Assembly: GCA_028571685.1 (NCBI GenBank)
Contig: CM053166.1
Span: 64,256,111-64,320,110, forward strand
DNA from: Heterohyrax brucei
Taxonomy: Eukaryota; Chordata; Mammalia; Hyracoidea; Procaviidae
Direction of reading: 5' to 3'
DNA: 64,000 bases
Shown here: piece after piece, positions 32,576 through 44,000 of the stretch
Position numbering within the stretch: position 1 is the stretch's first letter
Layout of the letters: the number at the start of each line of letters is the position of its first letter
Program-made: the position numbers and the translations under genes
The notes under the pieces: model-generated
What the model was told of the DNA's origin: nothing
The model's input: only the letters and a program-made list of their open reading frames with translations
Databases searched by the model: none

Positions 32576-34490
32576 AAATCACCCACTGAAAGCCCTATGA
32601 ATCACAACAGAATGTTGTCTGATATAATGCCAAAAGATAAACTCCTTAGGCTGGGACACACTTAAAACACACGTGGCAAAAAAGAAAAGTAGACTTGATC
32701 ATGAAAATGATGGAGGACCAGGCAACGTTTCTGTTGTATATGTACTAACAGCAATTCATGCTATAGGTAGTTAGTACACATTTAATATTCTTGGGACAAC
32801 ATCAATGACACCATTTCATTATTTGCAACACAATGATTTGTCAAATAATTAAAAGCTATTTGTAAGTCTCCTTTAAATATACTCTTGAATCATAAATAAT
32901 ACTTTGACAAACCATTTGTCTAGATTTTAGTTTGAGAAAGTGTGGCCCCAAGGCCATAGACCAAAGGACCAAAATCTCTGTCTTAGATAGGTGACCTCCT
33001 GTGCTGCGAGTACCATGAGTGCAGGGACCAAGCCTTAATCACTCTTCCCCATCCAGTAGTGCTCAGAGGCAGTATGGTTTATTAATTGAGTTCGGTTGCC
33101 ATTTACAAAACTCATCTCAAGTTATGCCCTAGAACGTAGATTATGCTTCCTTGGGACACTCGATGACATAAGACTCCAGCACTGACATTTAGAAGTAAAC
33201 ATTTGGACATTACTAAGTGACGCACAACTCCAGGGCTCACCAATCACATTGTTTATACCAGGGGATGCCATATGCATAGACTACAAAGTAAATGATTTCA
33301 CCTGGAGTTGTGCAATATGGAAGTCCAGGTACTAGTAAATATTGCACATGCTGCATGCACCCTTACCCAATCTGCCTTCCCCACTACAGAAGAAAAAAGG
33401 TGGGGCACACCATAACCTGAGTCTGCATCTGTGCATTCTCTACTGTGTATGTATCAAGAAATACTTTATTTTGGAAAAGAGAATAAACAATATGTGCAAT
33501 GATTATTTTATAAGATGTAAAGACATACTCTCAAGCTATTATCTAACATGAAAGGCTCAAAACAAATCTGGTTTTCTAATTTTTCCCAAACAGAGAAAAT
33601 TCTTTTGGCATAAATTTTTCCTAAACAAACGTTCCAATTTTGTTTTCTAAAAAAAACCCTCTTTCCTCCAAAACAAGCAAGCAAATAAAATTGTTCTTAG
33701 CACTATCTGCTATACAGCATCAGCATTTATAAGCAGAACAGCAGTGGGGGATATAATGAAAACAGATAATCTGAAACTTCTCCCCCAGATAGTTACAAAC
33801 CCAATGATAGATGTTTTAAAAACAGCTCTTGGCTTTGTTCTTGATATATGCATTCTATATTATGTGAAAGGATTCCTTTGGCTGGCTTAGACAATACAAG
33901 GCCAATGTTGAATCACAAAGTTGACCATACTCAAATAAACTCAGAGACAATGTGTTCACAGCATGGAGTCTTCTAGCAAGGGGGGGTGAGACTCCTAGAA
34001 TACCTAGTTTACTTCCATCCTTCTCCAGCTTTTCTTCTTTCTTTTATGTTGTCTTCAGTGAAAATAGGAATCTTTTTCATTATTAAAATTCCTTGCTATA
34101 TAAGGAGTCAGTTCTTCTTGAGTACAGGTCATTGAGTTCTCAGGAATTTGCCAAAAAAAGAAATCCAACCACCTACATGCTCTGGCTTTCTTTTGTAAGG
34201 GTCTGTACCAGCCCTTGAATGAACTAGGAGACGGAGACTGTGGGAGGTAACTATGGGGTTTTGTTAATGTAATGAGAGTGGAGTGGAATAGCACAAGGTG
34301 AGGAAGGGGTGAAAAGTGGGGCAACTGGCACTTGAAGACTAGGAACCTCCCCTTCAGGGCTAAACACACTTTCCACTTTCTTAGTGTTTAAACTTTCTAT
34401 CATAGTCAGTGAGAACTCTCCACATAACCACAATTCCTACTACCTTTTCAATACTCTACACAGTGACACACAAGTATTAAACACATCTTA
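32576..34490. other. Long low-copy stretch, no feature recognised
   Basis: Nearly 1.9 kb without a repeat that I can name. Open frames (up to 104 codons at 34055-34369, minus) lack domains and overlap others. This is the longest candidate unique sequence in the window. Confidence 0.45.
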
Positions 34491-34497
34491 TCATAAT

Positions 34498-34673
34498 GGA
34501 AACCCTGATGGCGTAGTGGGTTAAGTGCTACTTCTGCTAACCAAAAGGCCAGCAGTTCAAATACACCAGGTGCTCCTTGGAAACTCTATGGGGCAGTTCT
34601 ACTCTGACCTCTAGGGTCGCTGTGAGTTGTACATGACTTGACGGCAGTGAGTTTTTTTGTTTGTTTGTTATTG
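34498..34673 (+). mobile_element. AfroSINE-type SINE
   Basis: Head 'GATGGCGTAGTGGGTTAAGT', 'CTGCTAACCAAAAGGCC', B box 'AGCAGTTCAAATACACC', body 'TCTATGGGGCAGTTCTACTC', tail 'TCGCTGTGAGTTG', T-rich end. TSD TCATAAT at 34491-34497 and 34674-34680. Confidence 0.93.
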
Positions 34674-34680
34674 TCATAAT

Positions 34681-35835
34681 AACTTTGCAGTATATCATTG
34701 TTTAATTGAAAATGAAACTGAGAAGTAAGGTTATGGAGCTACAAGATAGTAGACATGAGATTGAATCTCAAGTTTGCCTGACCCAAAGCCCACAGCAGCT
34801 GCTTTAGCTTATGTGAACCACGTTGTAGCTTAATCCATACATCCACTAAAAGCATTTAATCAAGGTTAGACTCAGAAATAGACTCTCCCTATGAATCCCA
34901 AAGGCTTTCCTCCCACCAACATTGCCATATTGGGTCAATATTTCAAAAACAATGAAATGCCAGTCCTCATATCTTGTTAGATCTTCTATCTTTTTATTAA
35001 AATAGACTTTCTAGCCCTTCTCTTTACCCAGGGCCCTCCTCACCATGTGCTTTTCAACACTTTCTGTCATCCTCAGCAAACAAAACTGCTGTGAGGTCAG
35101 TGGCCACATAATGGTTGAGATGGGAACATAACTTATTTAAGTAGACGTGTGCCTTTGTTCCTCTGGAAACAAAGAAGTATGGATACACTGCACCAGATAC
35201 ACCACTATCAAAACAAGAGACAGCATATATTAATTCTTTCACTGATTTTGATAAGCAATTAAGACGGTAGTATCTTCCCTAACACTTCATCACCAGGATG
35301 AATCTAAGTAAGTGCCACTTCTGTGGACAGAAACTGAACAACATCTATTAAAAAATCTATAATAATGACATGTATGTACACCATTTGTCTTAGGCTAGAT
35401 TCCCAACAGACAATGAGACAGAGATTCTTATGCAGGTGACTTAAAGAGAGATCTCAAAAGAAACATGAAGGGGAGTGACAAACAAGGTGGCAGGAGAAGG
35501 AGCTAAGGCAACTTGTGGTTTCAGAAGTCTAGCCTCAGCCTGCTTCCACAAGGAGCTCTTGAACAAAAAAATTGTACCACACAGGTAAGTCCTACCCAGG
35601 GACAAGTGGACTACGCTGTTATACCCCTGGATTTGTTAGCTGATGGTCAAGAGCTGTCCCCAGGTGTGTAACTTCCAAGATATTACCAGACCAGGGTAGC
35701 AACTGTCATCTGACAGCCATTCTCCAGAAAAGAATCCAGATGTGTGCTTTTACCAGCCCAACATCTGCAGCAGTTAGGAAAAGGGTACACCAGCCCCATA
35801 AAGGGGATTTGGGCTAGGCACCAATAACACCTGCT
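34681..35835. other. Low-copy sequence with possible old repeat
   Basis: A segment beginning 'GTCTTAGGCTAGATTCCC' (about 35389) to about 35830 has the look of an old LTR or DNA repeat, but I cannot assign it. The first 120 bp have a weak MIR-like core. Confidence 0.35.
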
Positions 35836-35837
35836 TC

Positions 35838-36170
35838 ATCCTTTGACCTAGTAATTTCATATCTAAGAATTTATCTTCAGATATGATTGACCATGTTACA
35901 AAGTGATGCATGTCTAAGGTTATTCGTTGCAACATTGTTTATAATAGGAAAAGACTCATCAATAAGCAACTGGGTTAATTACACTTTGGTAAATCCATAT
36001 AACAGAATGCTAGATGGATATGGGAAAAATGAGTGAAAATGCTTTCCAATAAATATTTCAATAAATGTTGTTACATAAAAAGAGGAAAATGCAGAATAGC
36101 TTTTACAGAGTATGCTACTTTAAATGTTTTCTTAAGAACATGTATATGTATTTGCTTATATATACATGAT
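35838..36170 (+). mobile_element. Old L1M-type 3' end fragment
   Basis: Readable as the diverged end of L1 ORF2 and its 3' UTR: 'TTTGACCTAGTAATTTCATA', 'GCAACATTGTTTATAATAGG', 'GGTAAATCCATATAACAGAATGC', then 'TGCAGAATAGCTTTTACAGAG'. Older than the lineage-specific L1s nearby. Confidence 0.65.
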
Positions 36171-36194
36171 TAACTCTCGAAGGACAGATCAAAG

Positions 36195-36385
36195 CAATGT
36201 AACCAGTTGCTGTGGAACTGATTCTGCCTCATGGTGAAACCATGTGTGTTAGAATAAAAACGCACTCCACGGGGTTTTCAATGACTATAAACTTTACCAG
36301 ATCTTTCCAAAGCACCTCTGGGTGAATTCAAAGCATCAATCTTTCAGCTAGTAGTGAAACACTTAATTGTTTGAGCCACAGAAAG
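36195..36385 (-). mobile_element. SINE, diverged
   Basis: Reverse copy with tail 'ACTGATTCTGCCTCATGGTG', body 'GGGGTTTTCAATGACTATA' and head 'CACCTCTGGGTGAATTCAAA'. Considerably mutated. Confidence 0.75.
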
Positions 36386-36510
36386 ACAGGAAACCAGAAA
36401 CACTAGCTGAAAGACAGAGGAGGAGGGAGAGTTTTTAGCGTATATTGACTTATGCTTGGCAAGTTCTATTATATTTTATAGAAGCTTATGCCTACTCAAG
36501 TGAAATAAAT

Positions 36511-36630
36511 GAAGATGGATGAGTAGACAGATAGACAGGTGGATGATAGATAGATAGATAGACAGATAGACAGACAGACAGACAGACAGATGGATGGATG
36601 GACGAATGGATAATAGATGGATGATTGATT
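36511..36630 (+). repeat. GATA/GACA/GGAT microsatellite
   Basis: Imperfect tetranucleotide arrays: GATA runs, then GACA runs, then GGAT/GGAC. Confidence 0.9.
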
Positions 36631-36794
36631 TTCCCTAAGACCCCGTCAAGAGTTTCTGTGGTACCTTTGACAATGAAAAGAAACAGAACCAAATTGGCAT
36701 TTCAAAATCCAATTGTCTTCTATTTAGAAGTAACTTGCTTCCTAATTTTTGCTGACATATTCCCTGCATTTGTGTGTAATTTCTACTTTAGCTG

Positions 36795-37990
36795 ATACTT
36801 TTTTATTTTCTTATATGGCTGTGCAATGGGTTTCTCTTACTGTATGTCCTTTCTGGCCCTGATTCTGTAGTTCTATCAAGATGATTTGCCAGACAACAAT
36901 CTTGCAAAGGGATTGAGCAGTTTACTGTGCAAGTGCATAAAACCCCTGCCAAGATCGGACAGTTTACTATGCAAATAAAGTGACTGTGTCCTGCCAAGAG
37001 AAATGGGCAGTTCATAGTCTTGGCAGAGGAGTAGACTTACAAAACAGTCAGTCCCATAGAGGTTGAGGGGGACCTTCACTAACATCAAAAAAGAAGACTG
37101 TTGGAAGGATGAGACATGTATGGAGCAGAGAAAAATAGTGTGCTGTCACCAGGCAGGGAGAGCAGTGGAAGCTGCATATAGGTGGGCATGTAAATTTATA
37201 TGGGAATGTACATTTTCACTCAGTCGTAATAATAATAAAAAAAAGAACCTGGAGCAAAGTACATCCTTTGTACTCAGGATCCCTGCATTGAGAACCTTCT
37301 AGACATAGGACAGAGAGAACTCTAGCACTGAAGACTGCTGTGGCTCCAGACAGCAGCATCTCAAGAAGGCAGCAGCACCAGATGACTGATGGCTGCAGTA
37401 GGCTTACTGATCCACAAAGCAAGAGAACTGAGCACCTTTGGACCAGAGGCTTGTTGGAAGAGCCAGTAGAGTGATGGCATTTGTCCAAGCAGGGCAGAAG
37501 CTAGGCCCCAGTGGGGCTGGCAGCAGAGGCCAGGACAAGAAATGAAGCCTGCCTGCTGGCATGGCTGAGAGAAAGCTGAAAGCTGTCCTGACTGGAAGTT
37601 GATCCTGACTGATTGAGGAGCTATATCCTGACTGACTGAGGAACTCTATCCTGTCTTCTGAGTTGTTCAGGGAGTATTATAAATACAGACCTCTTCCAAT
37701 CAAATAAAGATGTGAAATTCTCTCCAAAATCATTTGACTGCAAGATGGCAAAAGAGCTCACTTGGTTATTTCTTGCTTGGGATTTCTCAGTGACTAGAGT
37801 CATATGAAGGTTTAATTCAGCTGGATGTCCAAAATCGCTATTCAAGTTGATCCAAGTTGATCCTGACCCTGAGTTTTAACCTGTTATTTCCCTAATAAAC
37901 TCCAAATCTGTGAGTATGGCCTCACTTCTATATGGCCATTGCAATAAATTGTCAAACTCAGCAAAGTAGAGAGTGCTGTGTAGGGAATGG
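36795..37990 (+). mobile_element. ERV LTR with adjacent primer-binding site
   Basis: A long LTR-like segment. Its upstream part has ~50-bp near-repeats around 'GAGCAGTTTACTGTGCAA' and 'GGACAGTTTACTATGCAAAT' (the latter contains the octamer ATGCAAAT). Downstream are a 'CCTAATAAACTCC' signal (about 37892) and 'GCAATAAATTGTC'. Directly after it, at 37992, 'TGGTGTCAGAAGTGG' matches the class of PBS complementary to a tRNA-Leu 3' end. Inside lie an L1 fragment (37096-37238) and a ~165-bp segment shared with 39166-39335. The LTR limits are approximate. Confidence 0.5.
37096..37238 (+). mobile_element. L1 3' end, 143-bp truncated insertion
   Basis: Matches the last ~140 bp of the L1 at 51030-51170 ('GACTGTTGGAAGGATGAGAC', 'GGGAGAGCAGTGGAAGCTGC'). 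TSD AAAAAAGAA at 37087-37095 and 37239-37247. Confidence 0.88.
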
Positions 37991-37991
37991 C

Positions 37992-38010
37992 TGGTGTCAG
38001 AAGTGGTAGA
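37992..38010 (+). promoter_or_regulatory. Retroviral primer-binding site (tRNA-Leu type)
   Basis: 'TGGTGTCAGAAGTGG' follows the LTR end within a few bases. I recall tRNA-Leu ending '...CCACTTCTGACA' plus CCA, which this complements. It suggests the start of an ERVL-like internal region, of which little remains before the SINE at 38132. Confidence 0.5.
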
Positions 38011-38131
38011 AAGGTTGGTTAGGAGAGGTGTATCTGATCTTTACCTCACAGGAATCAGTTTGGGTTAATGACTCTACTCATTTACCATGATGAAGTTAGG
38101 TAACTTCCTATGCTACTACACTAAAAAGAAA

Positions 38132-38276
38132 AATTGCCTTGGAGTTGATTGAAACTCACAGTAAAATCATAAGGCTAAGTAGAACTGCCCCATAGGGATT
38201 TCTAAGAAGCAGGTGGATTCAGACTGCCAACATTTTGTTAAGAGTCAAGTGATTAACCACTACACCACCAGACGTG
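38132..38276 (-). mobile_element. AfroSINE-type SINE
   Basis: Reverse copy: tail 'GTTGATTGAAACTCACAG', body 'GTAGAACTGCCCCATAGGG', head 'AGTGATTAACCACTACACCA'. Confidence 0.85.
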
Positions 38277-38582
38277 ATATTTCAAATTCTCTACCCATCG
38301 CTGCTACTCATGCCTCTTGATATTTATCAACATGAGGCCAAAAAATATTGCAACAGCAACAGGCTCTCATTTTGAATTGTGAGACAAACTATAATCTCAA
38401 AAAATTATTAGAAGCCATCATTTCCCAAGAAATATTAATCAGAGTGTTAATCCTATCAATGAGCAGTTAATAGATGTCTCAGGCCACAGTTTCATGAATA
38501 AATAGGTTTGGGTTAAATAGATTCATGTACTGCACGACTTATCCAAGCTTTTACTATCATAATGTGTATCTTGAGGTTTATG
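38277..38582. other. Low-copy sequence, no feature recognised
   Basis: Nothing identified. Confidence 0.4.
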
Positions 38583-39172
38583 TTGTCGTTGGGTGTAGTC
38601 ACGTCAGTTTCAACTCATAGCAACCCCATGCATGTCTATTCCTGTGGTTGTTAATGCATCTTCTTCCAATTTGCATGTCATGTTCTTCTTCATATAGTCC
38701 TGCTTCTCAGATATTTGCTCAGCATACATACTGGATAGGTACTGTGAAAAGATACAACTCTGATGCACACTTTTCTTGACTTTAAACCATGCAGTATCCC
38801 CTTGTTCTGTTCTAACAACTACCTCTTGATCTGTATAGAGGCTCCTTATGAACACAATTAGGTGTTCTGAAATTCCCATTCTCCTCAATGTTATTCACAA
38901 TTTATTATGATCCACACAGTCAAATGCCTTTGCGTAGTCAATAAAACAAGTAAACATCTTTCTGGTATTCTCTGCTTTCAGCTAGGATCCATTTGACATC
39001 AGCAATGATACTTAATCCAGATTAAACTTCTGGCAATGTGATGTTGATATACTGTTGCAGATCATTTTAAATGATCTTCAGCAATATTTTAATTGTCCGT
39101 AATGTTAATGACATCATTTGACAGTTTCTGCATTCAGTCAGATCACCTTTCTCGGGAGTATGTATAAGTATA
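38583..39172 (-). mobile_element. RTE LINE fragment with internal deletion
   Basis: The 3' tail (38583-38640, 'GTCAGTTTCAACTCATAGCA') is joined directly to the RT region. The frame at 38610-38888 has 'HLIVFIRSLYTDQEVVVRTE' and 'KKSVHQSCIFSQYL' on the minus strand. The YADD-bearing stretch and the C-terminal domain are deleted or scrambled. The right edge joins a segment duplicated at 37680-37850. Confidence 0.78.
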
Positions 39173-39580
39173 GACCTCTTCCAGTCAAGTAAAGATGCGA
39201 AATTCTCTCCAAAATCATTTGACTACAAGATGGCAAAAGAGCTCACATGGTTATTTCTTGCTTGGGATTTCTCAGTGACTAGAATCATATGAAGGTTTAA
39301 CTCAGCTGGATGTCCAAAATGGCTCTTCACTTGGCTGGCAGTTTGACTGTCAGTAAGAAGTTCATCTGGTTTGTTGACCAGAGCACCTACACATGGATTC
39401 ACCAATAAGAGGGTCCTAAGCTAGTTGGACTGCTTACATGGTCCCGGCATAGTTCCAGAGTAAGTATTCCAAGCAAAACACACAGAAGCTGTAAGACCTT
39501 CCATGATATTGCCTTGAAAGTTATATGATAGATTCTGCCAGATGACATTTGCTACAAAAGGGTTGCTAAAGCACCCAGAT
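39173..39580. repeat. Unclassified interspersed repeat
   Basis: The first ~160 bp are about 93% like 37690-37850 in the same orientation. The remainder ('GTTGACCAGAGCACC', 'GTATTCCAAGCAAAACACAC') looks like an old mammalian repeat, but I cannot name the family. Confidence 0.45.
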
Positions 39581-40052
39581 TATAGTGGAAAAGCCATGCA
39601 ACCCACTTGAAAAGTGTGTCAAAGAATTTGTGGACATATTTTAAAACTGGCAGAAGTCATTGCTGCTATGTCTATAAAGATGGTACCAAAAAAACTATTT
39701 TTGACCAAAAACAATTGCATTTATGTTGCTAAAAAGACAAAACTGGCAGCATATAAATTCAGTGTGAAATATAAGATCTCCTTAAGTCCTTTAAAGATGC
39801 TGCATAAACAGGAATTGTCATTTAATCAAAATCAGTGCTGATTCCTGTATGAACCTTTTCTGGACCATAGGTCATGCCTATTTATCATAAAGCCATGCCA
39901 TGTGTTAACTGAATGTTTCATTGACAAAACTTTCAAAACTGACAAAGAAAACTGCTATCAAGATTAATTAGTGTAGAAGAAGGTAAGAGCTGTCAAATGT
40001 ACGCACTTAATTTGATAAACATTCCTTCCGCATTTATGAAGCAACTGCAAAA
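39581..40052. other. Low-copy sequence, no feature recognised
   Basis: An open frame of 75 codons at 39614-39841 (+) has no recognisable domain. Confidence 0.4.
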
Positions 40053-40657
40053 ACATTTTTTATTATAATTGAATGAAAATGTACATTCCCATATAAATTT
40101 GCATGCCTACCTATATGCAGCTCCCACTGCTCTCCCTGTCCCGTGACAGTAGACTCTTCCTTTCCACTCCATATGTGTCTTATCCTCCCAACAGTCTTCT
40201 ATCGCTTCTCTCCACCCACTCCCCTTCCTCCACTAAGAGATCAGCAGGACGACTTCCTATAGATGCATAGAACCATAAAGTGCACACATGATATGGTCAC
40301 TCTGTGTTGCCAAGTCCAGTCCATTCCTGTCTGAGGAGTTGACCTCCATTACAATTTATGGACAGGTGCAGCATCAGGGCCAGGGACCTTGGATTTGGGG
40401 AACATCTAAGTCAATTGGCACAGCAAAGTTTAAGAAACTTTCTGCATCCCACTTTGATGAGTGACTTCTGGGGTCTTAAAAGCTTCTGGGCTGCCATCTA
40501 AGATTCACCGATTGGTTCCAATCCACTTGGAACAAAGGAGAATGAAGAATACCATGGACACAATGAAGATATTAACCCAAGAGACTAAAGGTTCACATAA
40601 ACCAGAGACATCATCAGCCTGAGAACACAAACACTAGATGATGTCCAGGTAACAAAT
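40053..40657 (-). mobile_element. L1 3' end with inverted 5' segment
   Basis: 40053-40395 is L1 3' UTR in minus orientation, starting from the A-tail. From about 40396 the sequence turns into L1 3' UTR in plus orientation ('CAATTGGCACAGC', 'GTCTTAAAAGCTTCTGGGCTGCCATC'), comparable with 50448-50537. This head-to-head order is the signature of twin priming. Confidence 0.8.
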
Positions 40658-40726
40658 TGTCTTAGGCTGGCTTTTCTAGGGAAGCAAAACCAGTAACACA
40701 TGCAGGTACAAGGAAAGATTTATAAT

Positions 40727-40757
<31 letters not shown>

Positions 40758-41252
40758 CAGATATAGGGAACAGCTCACATAATCACAGAAGCTGAATGTC
40801 CCAAGCTCTGGCACAAGTCTCACGTGGCCACGGAAGCTGAGGAACCCAAAGTCAGCAAGTCAGAGACCAGAGTTCTAGATCACCGGTTGTGTAGGTCAGC
40901 AAATCCCAAGCTGGTGGCGAGACGAAGTAACAGAGGCTGGCAAAACCAGGATCAGCAGGTTAGGGAGCAGGAACGGCAGAGGCTGGCAAACCTAGGATCG
41001 GCAGGTCAGGGAGCAGGACTCTCAAGTGCTGACTGTAAGGACTGATGAGTCCAACAGCTGCTAGTTCAAGTCCCGGAACCAGGTGCTGGAAAAAGAGAGC
41101 AGGAGCTCCTGGCCATGTGAGCGACCAGCAGCCGTAGTCAAAGGTTGCAAGATGAGAGTCGAGGGGCAGGGAGTCACCACAAACCCCACCCTGCTACTTA
41201 ATACAGCAGCCAAATATGTAGTAGCCAAGTTGATATAATCTTGACCACCACA
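40658..41252 (-). mobile_element. Solo LTR, family B, with internal repeats
   Basis: The minus strand starts TGTGGTGGTCAAGATTATA and ends 'CAGCCTAAGACA', as in 20351-20979. It contains a (GATA)n array at about 40727-40766. Near-identical ~50-bp units are built on 'AGAGGCTGGCAAA' then 'GGATC(A/G)GCAGGT(T/C)AGGGAGCAGGA' (about 40931-41021). Confidence 0.7.
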
Positions 41253-41610
41253 GTCCACCCCTTGTCAACTTGGCATCTGCACACATCTCACCTTACCATG
41301 CACAGTCTCTGAAGGGGTAAAGTTACAAAGTCATATTATGACAACATGATATAACTAACACATGTACAACTGAAAATGCATTAGCCCATTTACATCTTAT
41401 GTTTCATAAGTAAACAAAATATCCAATACACACATACAAAGCAGGAATACTCATAGCAATTACAGTCCTCATTTCTGCAACTGGTCGCATGGCCATAACT
41501 GATATTTAGAACTACCTTCTTCTACAACCCTTTCTGTATTCCCTTTGCCCTCAGTAAGCACCTCAGCTGGTCATGGTTCCTTGCCTGGTGAGGTGACCCA
41601 AACCTTCATT
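41253..41610. other. Sequence adjoining LTR B, unassigned
   Basis: AT-rich, no coding potential. It begins 'GTCCACCCCTTGTCAACTTG', which looks like a continuation of the LTR element rather than host sequence, but I cannot prove this. Confidence 0.35.
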
Positions 41611-42062
41611 AAGGAATACGATAGAGAGTTCAGGACAGAGTAGGGGAAAAACAAGAAGCAGAACTCAAATTCATGTAAAAAGACCAGCCTTAATGGTCTG
41701 ACAGACTGGAGGAACCTCCAAACTATGCCTTCCGAAAGCTGTATTAACCTAGAACTAAAACTATTCCTGAAGCCCACTAGTCAGACAAGTATTAGACAGG
41801 AGTATAAAAAAAAACTGACACTTGTCAGGAGTGTGCTTCTTAGTTCAGTCACATACACAAGCCAAATGGATATTTCTTGTCTAGAGGCAGGATGAGAGAG
41901 CGTGAAGGGACAGGAACTGGTTGAATGAGCAAAGGTAGCCCAGAGTGGAAAGGGAAAGTGTGCTCTCACATTGTGGGAACTGCAATTAATGTCATAAAAC
42001 AATATGTGTATAAATTTTTGTAGGAAAAATTAACTTGAGCTGTAAACTTTCACTTAAAGCAC
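41611..42062 (+). mobile_element. L1 3' UTR fragment, older subfamily
   Basis: Matches in order the L1 3' UTR at 51940-52260 ('GACAGACTGGAGGAACCTCC', 'AAATGGATATTTCTTGTCTAG', 'AACTTTCACTTAAAGCAC' at the end). The A-tail is replaced by an ACACAC run. Confidence 0.75.
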
Positions 42063-42092
42063 AATTACACACACACACAAACACACACTGGA
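42063..42092 (+). repeat. (AC)n microsatellite at an L1 tail
   Basis: ACACACACACAAACACACAC directly follows the L1 3' end. Confidence 0.8.
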
Positions 42093-43200
42093 GTAGTATT
42101 ATAAGGATACTGAGGTACACTACCACACTTCAAGAAAGCCAGAGAACAGGGCCAGAGAAAAATGGAGAATTAATTAATTCCTTTTTCCTCATCTCTGAGT
42201 TTTGTTTCTCTCTGCATTTCCGTGTTGTTCTTTACTTTCAGTGCAGAATGATTTTCTCTGTCTCTGAAGACAAGTGGAAACAAACACTTGAGATTAGTTT
42301 GTATAAGAGTAGGAAGAGAATCATTGCCCTGCACGAAAACTGGAATCAAGTTTGCAAAACTTTGAATGAAGTCTGTGTAGAAGAGGCCAAACCTCAGCCT
42401 GAAAAGAGGTCATGGCTGCAATCCCAGTAACAGAGAAGTCTAAGCTGATGTAGAATCACATTCAAGAGAAGCTATAGGTTCAATATAGAAACAGTAATTT
42501 CATTTTCATAAAAAATGCTTCTTCAAATACCTATGGAAAAGACAAACTCAGGGATAGATGTTTGTGTGCCACTTGTATTCAGCTTCATGCTACTAAAAGT
42601 ATGGATAGACACACCAGTGAAAATGTTAGAGTTAGGATCTTCGAAAATTATTTGTCATAAAACTAACAAAAAGCTAGCAAAAATTATCAGTATTGATTTT
42701 TTCAGTACTGTGGAACTGAACAAACACTTGCAGCAATCTGGGGAGAAAAACAAGAAAAACAACTGTATTTTTGTAACGATAGCAGGGTTTCTGGCTTTTT
42801 TAATTGCTCTAGATTCATCTCCATTCTCCAATGTACAGTAACCTTGAAAACTAACAACCACATTCCCAGAGCAGCCTGAAAGATACTTTGATCTGTCTAT
42901 GGTTCCCTTGAAGTCCATGTTTTGGAAGGCTGTTTGTATTTGACTTTACTCAGAGTTTTCCCAGTAGAAAAAGCTTTTACCTCAGAGAATGTTTATCACA
43001 ACTGTTTAGAGCAAATATTTTATCTTTGTGAGTACATGAGGCTATGGATAACAGTTGAGACAAAAAAACAGACTGACTAAAAAGTTTAAAAGAGAAAGTT
43101 GAGAAATTGAGATGTATGTGGAGGCTTTGAAAAGTTGTAGAGTATACCTGGGAACCTAGAAGGCCACACACATGTGTAGCAGGGCTATGCACATGTTCAG
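42093..43200. other. Low-copy sequence, no gene supported
   Basis: Open frames of 131 (42035-42430 +) and 108 codons (42515-42841 +) are the longest. They have no recognised domain, and the first begins inside an L1 tail. I would not call them genes. Confidence 0.4.
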
Positions 43201-44000
43201 AACTATGTGCATGCTCAGCAAAGACATGGAAAGGGCTTTAGCAATCAACTCTAGCTGGCCTTGAAGCTCTACATTATCAGGAAGTAAAGGCTAAAGTGGA
43301 ATTGCAAACTGTTTGGCTGAGTGTAGAAGGCATGCCCCAAAAAACACACATAGAGCCCCTCAGCAAAGACTAGGACTTTGACTGGTTTCAGGTTTTGAAG
43401 GAAATATCTGTCCAGTCATTAGTTCATCATTAAGTCAGCCAAACAGAAACTTTAGTGGCCACCTATGACAAAGAATACAGACTTAACATAATTAATTCAG
43501 AAAGGTCACTAAACAAATAATCAACAACTACAACCAACAGCAATAACAACAAATCCTGTCAAAGAGGTAGAATCTGATTTCCAGAATTGACACATTCCAT
43601 TATTTTAAATGTCCAGTTTTCAACAAAAACATCCGGAGGCATGCAAAGAATAAAGTATAGCCCACATACGGGGGGGCGTGGAAATCAATCAATAGATACT
43701 GTCCTTGAGGAAGCTCGATGCTAGATATACTAGGCAAGGAATTTAAATAAGTTATTTTAAACATGTTCAAACAGCTAAAGGAAAAAATGGATAAAAACTA
43801 AAGGAAAGTATGCAAACAAATACCTCAACAGATAGAGAAATCAATAAAGAGATACAAATTATTAAAAAGGCAATAAAAAAATCACGGTGTTGAAAGTCAC
43901 AATAACAATATGAAAAATTCAGTAGAGGAGCTAGCCCAACAACAGATTTGAGCAGGCAGAAGAAAGAATCAGTGAACTTGAATTAAAATTATCCAGTTTG

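Noticed and set aside
34055..34369. 104-codon minus-strand frame in low-copy DNA
   Set aside because: No domain, and overlapped by another frame of similar size; not distinguishable from chance.
36511..36630. Regular tetranucleotide array, checked as a possible CRISPR
   Set aside because: Units are 4 bp without spacers; it is a microsatellite.
42035..42430. 131-codon open frame that could be a small gene
   Set aside because: It starts within an L1 3' end and an AC repeat. No homology or upstream promoter signal recognised.
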